From: Methyloprofundus sp.
GTDB taxonomy: Bacteria; Pseudomonadota; Gammaproteobacteria; Methylococcales; Methylomonadaceae
Assembly (NCBI GenBank): GCA_016592635.1
Contig: AP023240.1
Location: forward strand, 1,835,630 to 1,899,629
Direction of reading: 5' to 3'
DNA: 64,000 nucleotides
The translations under genes and the position numbers were made by a program. The notes beneath the pieces were generated by a model. It was not told the DNA's origin and did no database searches. It worked only from the letters and a program-made list of their open reading frames with translations. Position 1 is the first letter of the stretch. The number at the start of each line of letters is the position of its first letter. Shown piece by piece: positions 36,798 to 44,281 of this stretch.

Positions 36798-37352
36798 ATG
36801 ATAAAAAAAGTATTGAATCAACTTAAGGGGTTAGTGACCTATGATGCCGATCGTGAATTTTATGCTAAAGTATTCCCGGATACTTTAGACCAGGTGGCAC
36901 TAATGCGTTTTCGAAAAATGCTTAAAACTGATTTACCAAGAGTTTTGGATATAGAAGGGCAGGGTTATAACTACCCGTGGAAAGTGGGTGTTTTTCATGA
37001 TTGTTTAAAAGCAGCGCATTATGATTGTTGGGTTTGTGAAAATACTGAAGATCAAATAATGGCATTTTGTATTGTTTCTACGGCAGTTGGTGAAGCCACG
37101 GTGCTTAACCTATGTATTGATCCTGTCATGCGTAAACAGGGGTTGGGGCGAAAATTCATGGAGCATGTGATCGAGGCTGCCAGAGCTAGAAAAGCTGAGA
37201 GTGTTTTTTTAGAAGTGCGCCCCTCTAATACGGGGGCAGTCGCTTTATATGAAAGCATGGGCTTTAATGAAATTGGCACTCGCCCTGGCTACTATAAAGC
37301 TGAAAATGGTACGCGAGAAGATGCTTTGATGATGGCTTATACCTTGATTTAG
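36798..37352 (+). CDS. rimI: Ribosomal-protein-alanine N-acetyltransferase
   Basis: RimI acetylates the N-terminus of ribosomal protein S18. The GNAT fold is clear: motif A VLNLCIDPVMRKQGLGRKFMEHVI for acetyl-CoA binding, then SVFLEVRPSNTGAVALYESMGFNEIGTRPGYY. The protein has about 35 extra N-terminal residues compared with the usual 145-150; the start ATG 36798 follows the glycosylase by two bases, and an internal start is possible near MRFRKMLKTDLPRV (36903). Confidence 0.88.
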   Translation: MIKKVLNQLKGLVTYDADREFYAKVFPDTLDQVALMRFRKMLKTDLPRVLDIEGQGYNYPWKVGVFHDCLKAAHYDCWVCENTEDQIMAFCIVSTAVGEATVLNLCIDPVMRKQGLGRKFMEHVIEAARARKAESVFLEVRPSNTGAVALYESMGFNEIGTRPGYYKAENGTREDALMMAYTLI

Positions 37353-37572
37353 ATTTTAGTGCCTACCTGTTCAATTAAGGGATGGGGTTTAATAAAACTG
37401 AAAACTTTGTGTAGCCTGTATGATGCTTGCGGAATATGGAAAAATGAGTACACAGCATTCCACAAGCGCCATACAGGCTACATCAAAACGTAGGCTTTCA
37501 GATTTTATTAAATCTTCACCTTGTTCCTTAATGATAAAATATGAGTATTTTATATTTTTTACTGTAATTCCG

Positions 37573-38871
37573 ATGACTAAACTTTTTAAGGTACTTACTT
37601 TTCTTGTTTATATAGCTTTATTCTCTGGGTGTGGTGCGGTTACGCCATTAACATTGCAATTTGATTACAAAGCGTCGAGTACTGCGAGGTTACTCAATGG
37701 GCAATCAATACAAATAGGTGAATTCGCAAATGAGTTGGGATTTTCTGATGCGAACCAAGTTAAACGCAACCTCAAGTATACGCAAACTATTTCTAGCATT
37801 GTCAAAGATGCTCTTAAACAGGAGCTAATGGCTTCTGGTTATCAAGTTAGTCAGAGTAATCTTATCGTATCGGGAAAAATTCATAAGATGTGGGGGCAAA
37901 ATGAAATTACTTTTAAGATCAAAGATACTAACGCCAATAAAGTATTATTTGAAAAAGTAATTCGTACTAATTATCATCATGACATGCTATGGGATACTGT
38001 TGCACATACTAATAATTTGCGTGAGCTTATGAATTTATTCTTACGCGATCAAGGTGTGAAAAATGCTATTCAAACAGCTAATTCACCCGTAAAAAGTCCG
38101 CAATCAGTAGCTAGTGCAGATAATAGGCCACCTGCTAAAATTCAAAATAACTTATCAGTATCAGCAAACTTACCTGCTAATGATGATTTTATTAACAGAA
38201 AAAAAGTGGCTTTAGTGATTGGTAATAGTGCTTATTCCATAGGAGCATTAAGAAATCCAAAAAATGATGCATATGATATTGCGCAATCTCTTAGACTATT
38301 AGGTTTTCAGGTTATTTTAGAGATAAATGCAGATCAGCAGAAGATGGATGAAGCAATCGCGCGGTTTGGTAGAGCATTAACAGATAATAGTGTAGGGTTA
38401 TTTTACTATGCAGGACACGGTATTCAGGTAAAAGGTACGAATTATTTAGTCCCTATTAATTCGGGGATTAAAAAAGAACGGGATGTGAAATATAAAACAG
38501 TTGATTTAGGCGTGGTACTTGATGAAATGCGCAATGCAAGGACAGGCTTAAATATTGTTTTACTAGATGCTTGTCGTGATAACCCTTTTCCGCATAGCTC
38601 CAGATCAGGAATGCGTGGCTTGGCGCGGGTATTAAGCCCTATGGGGACAGTGATTGTTTATGCAACGAGTCCAGGGTCAACAGCAGCTGATGGTACAGGC
38701 AGAAATGGACTGTTTTCAAAACACTTATTATCGTTTATATCTAAGCCTAATATGTCCATTGAAAAAGTCATGAAAAATGTATCTAAACAAGTGCAGTTAG
38801 AGTCTAAAAATCAACAAGTTCCTTGGATGGAATCATCCTTTACGGGAGATTTTTTCTTCTTAAAAAAATAA
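37573..38871 (+). CDS. Caspase-like (peptidase C14) lipoprotein
   Basis: A 432-residue lipoprotein with an N-terminal signal and lipobox (FLVYIALFSGC), a roughly 150-residue beta-rich domain after the Cys (repeated in small envelope lipoproteins), a low-complexity linker with PPAKIQNN, and a C-terminal caspase fold from about residue 215. The catalytic pair is intact: His in FYYAGHGIQVKG and Cys in VLLDACRDNPF. I chose ATG 37573 over the upstream 37420 because it places the lipobox correctly. Bacterial caspase-like enzymes cleave after basic or acidic residues; substrate unknown. It converges with another lipoprotein gene. Confidence 0.88.
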   Translation: MTKLFKVLTFLVYIALFSGCGAVTPLTLQFDYKASSTARLLNGQSIQIGEFANELGFSDANQVKRNLKYTQTISSIVKDALKQELMASGYQVSQSNLIVSGKIHKMWGQNEITFKIKDTNANKVLFEKVIRTNYHHDMLWDTVAHTNNLRELMNLFLRDQGVKNAIQTANSPVKSPQSVASADNRPPAKIQNNLSVSANLPANDDFINRKKVALVIGNSAYSIGALRNPKNDAYDIAQSLRLLGFQVILEINADQQKMDEAIARFGRALTDNSVGLFYYAGHGIQVKGTNYLVPINSGIKKERDVKYKTVDLGVVLDEMRNARTGLNIVLLDACRDNPFPHSSRSGMRGLARVLSPMGTVIVYATSPGSTAADGTGRNGLFSKHLLSFISKPNMSIEKVMKNVSKQVQLESKNQQVPWMESSFTGDFFFLKK

Positions 38872-38889
38872 AACTAAAAGTTTATTAAA

Positions 38890-38922
38890 AGATCGTACAG
38901 TATTCTTAATATTGCACGACCT
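38890..38922. terminator. Bidirectional terminator between convergent lipoprotein genes
   Basis: A 15-bp imperfect stem (38890-38904 with 38908-38922; three mismatched or G-U positions) with a three-base loop, flanked by A-rich and T-rich sequence, lies between the stops at 38871 and 38936. Confidence 0.65.
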
Positions 38923-38935
38923 TAATTTATGTAGC

Positions 38936-39433
38936 CTATTTTGATAGGATGCAACAATTAGGTTTGCGTTGCTCTATTTTTGTAATGGTTCCTTTATAGC
39001 CAGAAACGGTAGCATGTATCTCTTTCCATAAGAAATAATTTTGCACATCTAAAATATACTTAGGAGCAATGATTATATCGGCAGATGATTTAGTGATTGC
39101 ATCATAAGCAGCCGCATTTTTAATATCATTAGTTGAGTTAAAGCTTGAAAAGAAGTTAAAGTAACCACCTAATGCGGAATTTTTTCCTGCTACAGAATAA
39201 TTAACCCCTTCCGCAAATTTATCTGGGCCAAAGCTAAACAGCCATAAAATGGTTGTTCCGGAAGCCTCACCAGAAATTTTTCCTCCTACTGCAATATCAG
39301 CTTCTAGTTGGTGTGCCGTAACATCTCCTGGACGTAATGGACTAGAGTATTCACTAGCATTCCGTGATGCACAACCTGTAGCAAGTATGATGCTGGTAGC
39401 TAAAACCAATGTTGCTATTTTATTTGTTATCAT
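38936..39433 (-). CDS. Unknown lipoprotein, 165 aa
   Basis: The N-terminus is a lipoprotein signal peptide with lipobox LATGC (Cys at 21), so the mature protein is anchored to the outer or inner membrane. The rest (AVGGKISGEASGTTILWLFSFGPDKFAEGVNYS, ADIIIAPKYILDVQNYFLWKEIHATVSGYKG) resembles small lipoproteins described only as hypothetical. It ends with a Cys pair (NCCILSK). It faces the caspase-like gene, sharing a terminator. The function is unknown. Confidence 0.75.
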   Translation of the reverse strand: MITNKIATLVLATSIILATGCASRNASEYSSPLRPGDVTAHQLEADIAVGGKISGEASGTTILWLFSFGPDKFAEGVNYSVAGKNSALGGYFNFFSSFNSTNDIKNAAAYDAITKSSADIIIAPKYILDVQNYFLWKEIHATVSGYKGTITKIEQRKPNCCILSK

Positions 39434-39847
39434 GTGGAGCTCCTCAAATATTTATAAATAAACTACGGATGATTGTACGCTATACAAGCGTTTCAAAATA
39501 TAGCACAACTCGTTAATATAAATTGTGTTGATTCGTTGTGTAAGTGAATTGTATTGTGAGGAACTAGTATCAAGTTTGCTTGATATTATAGTATGGACTA
39601 TAAGCTTTCCTGATTACGTAGAACCTTCAGCCACATTGATGAATGGATGAGCTCTGCAACTAACTGAATTAACAATATTCTTAAAATCAAAGATGTTGTG
39701 AAGGTTTTACAATTTTGAAAAAGAGGTGGATTTTTCCGTTTTATTATTTGATCATTCAACCCTAAAAAAAATGACACCCTATAGGTGCTGGAGTTCTTGC
39801 TTCTTATTACTTCCAAATTGGCTGAGGCTTGTGGGTAATCAGGTAAG
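39434..39847. other. Intergenic region before the CRISPR trailer end
   Basis: No gene is seen. A hairpin with arms TATCAAG (39568-39574) and CTTGATA (39579-39585) is present. A short minus-strand frame at 39598-39816 has no recognisable features and is not called. Confidence 0.5.
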
Positions 39848-40754
39848 CTTTTAAGCTGCCTGTACGGCAGTGAACGGCGAAGCGGGGCCTCAGGCGCGCC
39901 ATGCTACTTCACGAAATTCAGGGACTCCTGTCACCTGAATTCTTTCACCTACGCAGCGGATAGGAGATGCCCTGAACGCCCTGCGTCCGCAACGACTACG
40001 CACAAAGCCGCTTCGTCATTGCTACCTCAAATGGCTGGACGGCTATTCGTAATGCAATTCTTGCCTCCCTCGCGCGCTATCGCGCACTTCGGATTGGCGA
40101 ATTGCCCTGTCGCCTATCAGGGACTAAAAATCATCACTTCGCTAAGCTCCGTTTCCCTGATTTTCAGCGGAAGCTGCTGTGCCTTTTTTCTAAGCTGCCT
40201 GTACGGCAGTGAACTATGAAATGCACGCGGGTAAGAGCATTAGAGCTTTCTAAGCTGCCTGTACGGCAGTGAACTGGATAGAGCCGCTAGTGCGGCCTGT
40301 GGCTTTTTTCTAAGCTGCCTGTACGGCAGTGAACGGTAAAAAATGTCGTATGAATTAATTAAAATCTTTCTAAGCTGCCTGTACGGCAGTGAACGTAATC
40401 GTTGCCACATTCTCTAGTTTCGATTTTTTCTAAGCTGCCTGTACGGCAGTGAACAGAAAAACCGCCGTCCCGTTTCTTAAATGGCATTTCTAAGCTGCCT
40501 GTACGGCAGTGAACGGGGGGAGGGGGGGGCAGCACCAGAGGGGGAATTTCTAAGCTGCCTGTACGGCAGTGAACAATCTGCAAGTGATGTTCGTAATGCA
40601 ATGACATTTCTAAGCTGCCTGTACGGCAGTGAACGCACTGGTCGCAGTTGAAATGCTGGAGAAAATTTTCTAAGCTGCCTGTACGGCAGTGAACGATTTT
40701 GTTGTTTGGATTTTTTGCGGTGTTTTTTTCTAAGCTGCCTGTACGGCAGTGAAC
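39848..40754 (-). CRISPR. Type I-F CRISPR array, 11 repeats, no cas genes nearby
   Basis: Ten near-identical 28-bp repeats start at 40187 and recur every 60 bases to 40727-40754, separated by nine 32-bp spacers. The repeat on the minus strand begins GTTCACTGCCGTACAGG and ends GCTTAGAAA, a type I-F repeat with its GCCGTACAGGC palindrome. An eleventh, divergent repeat is at 39848-39875 with two mismatches, separated from the rest by 311 bases. Orientation by repeat type puts the leader at the 40755 side. No cas gene lies in the window on either side, so the array depends on Cas proteins encoded elsewhere, if any. Confidence 0.95.
39876..40186. other. 311-base GC-rich insert inside the CRISPR array
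   Basis: Between the terminal degenerate repeat and the regular array is a segment that is richer in G and C than its surroundings, with no convincing open frame and no internal CRISPR repeat. It contains a 9-bp inverted repeat (GAATTCAGG/CCTGAATTC near 39915-39945). Its length is not a multiple of the 60-base unit, so it is not simply five spacers with decayed repeats. Origin unknown. Confidence 0.7.
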
Positions 40755-41156
40755 TAGAACAATTTTTCTAAAAAAATAAGCAATACAATAGCTTAAGGTG
40801 AATTTAAGGTTTTTACCATCTTTTTGAGTCGTGCATGTAAGCAATTGATTAAGATGAGTTTTTAAAGAGCATGTAAATGTTGGGTAAAAATAGAAACTAT
40901 GTAGTCATAATATTATGTTATGTATAAATTAGCCAGCTAAAAGCTAATCTGCAATACATCAATCTTTGCTCATGCTTGTTTAGGAAAGCTACATTTCACT
41001 ATGGAATATACGTTATTTAACTTAATGGTGCATATTATGAAAGATATATAGTTAATTTATTGAAAATAGTGTGATAGATTCAATAATTTTAAGCGTGATA
41101 AAACAAATACATACTGTTATAATCTAACCAAGATTGTTAATCTTTTGGGCGGTGTG
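40755..41156 (-). promoter_or_regulatory. Probable CRISPR leader and amiC promoter region
   Basis: This AT-rich region next to the newest repeat is the expected leader position for a type I-F array read on the minus strand. It must also hold the promoter for the amidase gene on the plus strand. I cannot pick out individual elements with confidence. Confidence 0.5.
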
Positions 41157-42479
41157 ATGCGAAAATTATATGTATTTTTTCTTTTAGTTATTATTAATAT
41201 CTCAGCTACTTTTGCTGCGCAAACTAAAGTAAAAACGCTACGTATCAGTTCAAGTGATGAAAGAACTCGGTTGATTTTTGATGTTTCCCAAACGCTTGAA
41301 CATAAGATTTTTCAGCTAAATAACCCGCGCCGTTTAGTAGTCGATTTTTCAAATACTGCGTTAAATAAGAAAATTGCACAGTCCACTAAAAAACACCCCT
41401 TGTTGAAGCGTATACGTGCTGCAGTACGTAATAAAAAAGATTTGCGTGTCGTGATTGAATTGCACGATAGAGTAACGCCAAAAAGTTTTACTTTAAAGCC
41501 AAATAAGAAATATGGTCACCGCTTAGTTATTGATCTCCCTAATGCTAAGAAGTCGTATACTAAAAAACACAGTAAGAAATCTAAAGTAGTTAAAAAAGAT
41601 ACCAACAGTAATAGGCTCTTTATTGTTGCCGTTGATGCGGGACATGGTGGTAAAGATCCAGGCGCACATGGTAAGCATGGTACTTTAGAGAAAAAAGTGG
41701 TCTTCCAAATCGCACAGAAATTGGCTAATTTAATCAATAAACAGTCAGGCATGAAGGCTATTATGGTGCGGAAAGGTGATTATTTTATTAGCTTGCGTGA
41801 TCGTATGAAAATTGCCAGAAAGGCTAATGCAGATTTATTTGTCTCTATTCATGCCGATGCCTTTAAGAATTCTAAGGTAACTGGCGCTTCTGTTTTTACT
41901 TTATCGCGGCGTGGTGCTAGTAGTGAGGCTGCTAGATGGTTGGCTAAGCATGAGAATGCCGCTGATTTAATAGGGGGGATAACGCTGGATGATAAAGATG
42001 ATATATTGGCATCAGTCTTATTGGATTTATCACAATCGGCTTCCCAAGATATTAGTCAGTTAGTTGCTAAAGAAGTACTGAATAATTTTGGGAATATTGG
42101 CAACTTGCACTCTAATAGAGTGCAAAAAGCGGGTTTTATGGTATTAAAGTCGCCTGATATGCCATCTATTTTGGTGGAGACAGCTTTTATTTCTAACCCA
42201 AGTGAAGAAAAACGATTAAAGAGTAGTAACTATCAATATAAAATGGCGAAAGCTATTCAGCAGGGTATTTTGTCTTATGCACGAAAGCATAATGTTGCTT
42301 TAAATAAAGCCCCCAGTAATAAAAGTAAACGCATGCATAAGATCTCTCGAGGAGAGACATTATTAGGTATTGCTTTGAAGTATGGTGTTACTTTAGATCA
42401 ATTAAAGCAAGCTAATATGATTGCACGTAGTAATAAAATTAGAATAGGGCAAGTGTTGGCAATTCCTATTGGGAGTTAG
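41157..42479 (+). CDS. amiC: N-acetylmuramoyl-L-alanine amidase, AmiC-like with LysM
   Basis: This periplasmic amidase cuts septal peptidoglycan during daughter-cell separation. Domains: signal peptide (LYVFFLLVIINISATFA), AMIN domain (about 22-125) that directs it to the septum, a Lys/Ser-rich linker, an Amidase_3 catalytic domain with zinc ligands in VDAGHGGKDPGA, GTLEKKVVF and SIHADAF and a Glu in LVETAFISNPSEE, and a C-terminal LysM (KISRGETLLGIALKYGVTL) for glycan binding. I chose ATG 41157 rather than the in-frame TTG at 41145, as it starts the signal peptide correctly. It is convergent with the GGDEF gene. Confidence 0.93.
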   Translation: MRKLYVFFLLVIINISATFAAQTKVKTLRISSSDERTRLIFDVSQTLEHKIFQLNNPRRLVVDFSNTALNKKIAQSTKKHPLLKRIRAAVRNKKDLRVVIELHDRVTPKSFTLKPNKKYGHRLVIDLPNAKKSYTKKHSKKSKVVKKDTNSNRLFIVAVDAGHGGKDPGAHGKHGTLEKKVVFQIAQKLANLINKQSGMKAIMVRKGDYFISLRDRMKIARKANADLFVSIHADAFKNSKVTGASVFTLSRRGASSEAARWLAKHENAADLIGGITLDDKDDILASVLLDLSQSASQDISQLVAKEVLNNFGNIGNLHSNRVQKAGFMVLKSPDMPSILVETAFISNPSEEKRLKSSNYQYKMAKAIQQGILSYARKHNVALNKAPSNKSKRMHKISRGETLLGIALKYGVTLDQLKQANMIARSNKIRIGQVLAIPIGS

Positions 42480-42494
42480 AGGTGAGCACGTTCC

Positions 42495-43877
42495 TTAAAG
42501 TAAAATAGCTTCGCCTTTATCATAAAAACAAATTCTATTTTTACCTGCGTGTTTGGCAGCATACATTGCTTTATCTGCTTGTTGCATGATAAGTTCGGTT
42601 GTTAAACCTGCATTTGGAAACATGGTGAAGCCCATACTGCATGAGCAGTGGTGCTCGATCTTATCCAGATAATACACTTTATTAATTTCGTATTGTATTT
42701 TCTGGGTGATAAATTTAGCATGACTGATAGCTAAATTATATTCCATGTCACTAGCATGGATCAAAATAACAAATTCATCACCACCAAATCGGGAAGGTGT
42801 ATCTTGTTTACGTAATATGCCTTGTAGGCGCTGAGCCACTTGAATAAGCAACTCATCACCCACATGGTGCCCATAAGTGTCGTTTAATGGTTTAAAGTCA
42901 TCCATGTCTAGAAATATGATGGCGCCATAATATTTTGTGCGTTTGGAAATGGCGACCTCATGTTCTAAGCGATCGTATAGTAAACGCCTATTTGCTAAGG
43001 ACGTTAAGGCGTCATAGAATGCTAGTTTTTTAATTTCTGTTTCGGCTTCTTTTTGTAAAGTAATATCCGTTAAAATGCCGACATAATTACTCACAGCTCC
43101 CGTTTCATCTTTTACTGCGGTAATCGTTAAATATTCAGGATAGATTCTTCCAGATTTACTACGGTTCCATAATTCACCCTCATATTCGCCCGTAGCAATT
43201 AATTTTTTCCACATTTCTTTATAAAAATCGGGTAATTGTCTGCCAGATTTCAATATGCTCATTTTGTTACCAATAACTTCTTTTGCTGAATAGCCAGTCA
43301 ATTTACTAAAGGCTTTATTGACTTTGACTATCTTGGCTTTGGCATCAGTAATAACAATAGATTCATGAGTTTCAAAGGTAATCGCTAATAAGCGCAGCTG
43401 CGTTTCAATTTTTTTACGGCGTTCAATTTCTGTTTCTAACTCTTGGGTGCGTTGTTCAACTAGCGCTTCTAGGTCGACTTGATAACGAGTTAATTCAACT
43501 TTGATTGCTTGTGCTTTAAGAACATTTTCAATGGTAATGGGGATTAATTGTAAATAATTTGCATCAATATCTTTACTTAGGTAATCAGCCGCGCCTGCTT
43601 TTAAAGCTTTAACCGCCGTTTGTTCAGTACCATTACCAGTTATAAAAATGAGTGGGGTTGCTGCAATATGAGCAAATAAATCGAAAGCGGTACCATCACC
43701 TAAGGAATGGTCAGCTAAAATAATGTCGTAGCTGTTACTTTCTAATAAAGTAATCGCGTCAGCAAGTGAGCCAGCAATAGTATAGTCATAATGCAATGCA
43801 TTTTTTTTGACAAAACGTTTAAAACTCATCTGATCAGCTAAATCATCTTCAACTAATAAGACGCGGATGGCACTCAT
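42495..43877 (-). CDS. Response regulator diguanylate cyclase (REC-PAS-GGDEF)
   Basis: Makes cyclic di-GMP from two GTP when activated. Domain order: receiver (1-125, with DDL acidic pair and Asp in IILADHSLGDG), a coiled coil (about 135-165), a PAS sensor (about 165-290, SIVITDAKAKIVKVNKAFSKLTG), and a GGDEF domain whose active motif RFGGDEF is intact. The inhibitory I-site R-K-Q-D lies exactly five residues before GGDEF, so product feedback is likely. No EAL domain. Its ATG overlaps the stop of the single-receiver gene by four bases (ATGA), placing it last in the three-gene signalling operon. Confidence 0.93.
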   Translation of the reverse strand: MSAIRVLLVEDDLADQMSFKRFVKKNALHYDYTIAGSLADAITLLESNSYDIILADHSLGDGTAFDLFAHIAATPLIFITGNGTEQTAVKALKAGAADYLSKDIDANYLQLIPITIENVLKAQAIKVELTRYQVDLEALVEQRTQELETEIERRKKIETQLRLLAITFETHESIVITDAKAKIVKVNKAFSKLTGYSAKEVIGNKMSILKSGRQLPDFYKEMWKKLIATGEYEGELWNRSKSGRIYPEYLTITAVKDETGAVSNYVGILTDITLQKEAETEIKKLAFYDALTSLANRRLLYDRLEHEVAISKRTKYYGAIIFLDMDDFKPLNDTYGHHVGDELLIQVAQRLQGILRKQDTPSRFGGDEFVILIHASDMEYNLAISHAKFITQKIQYEINKVYYLDKIEHHCSCSMGFTMFPNAGLTTELIMQQADKAMYAAKHAGKNRICFYDKGEAILL

Positions 43878-44281
43878 GCTTTTTGCAGCGTCCAGTGAGA
43901 ATTCAGTACCTTGATTGAATCAAGAAAACCTTCGTATTCAACTTCTTTTAATATATAACCTGCAATACCTCGGTTAAAACTGCTATCAACATCATTTTGC
44001 TCACTAGAGGACGATAGCATAAAAACAGGAATATTTTTATATAAGAAATCTTTTTTCAATATTTTTAAACATTCAAGTCCATTCATTTTGGGCATATTAA
44101 TATCTAAAATAATAACACACGGTAATTGCAACTCCGGGTTTTCTAGGTAGCTAATCACCTCTTCGCCATTTCCAGCGACAGCTAATTCATTTAAGACACC
44201 TAGTTGCTTGAATGCACGTTTAATAGTCATGATGTCAACAGCATCATCTTCAGCAATTAAAATTGGTTTTATATCATTCAT
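43874..44281 (-). CDS. Single-domain response regulator (receiver only)
   Basis: A 135-residue CheY/Rcp1-like receiver with the acidic pair (ILIAEDDAVD), the phosphoacceptor Asp in VIILDINMPKMNG, the Ser/Thr switch (MLSSSSE) and a Lys in YILKEVEYEGF. No output domain. It overlaps the long kinase by eight bases and the diguanylate cyclase by four, so it could relay phosphate from the kinase to the REC-PAS-GGDEF protein or act as a phosphate sink. Confidence 0.9.
   Translation of the reverse strand: MNDIKPILIAEDDAVDIMTIKRAFKQLGVLNELAVAGNGEEVISYLENPELQLPCVIILDINMPKMNGLECLKILKKDFLYKNIPVFMLSSSSEQNDVDSSFNRGIAGYILKEVEYEGFLDSIKVLNSHWTLQKA

Noticed and set aside
39598..39816. 72-codon minus-strand frame near the CRISPR trailer
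   Set aside because: No start signal, low-complexity, no recognisable domain.
40019..40219. 66-codon frame over the GC-rich insert in the CRISPR array
   Set aside because: It runs into the first regular repeat and has no protein features.
40359..40844. A 161-codon minus-strand open frame with a repeated 20-residue period
   Set aside because: It is the CRISPR array read through; the period of 60 bases equals repeat plus spacer and the repeat has no stop in this frame.
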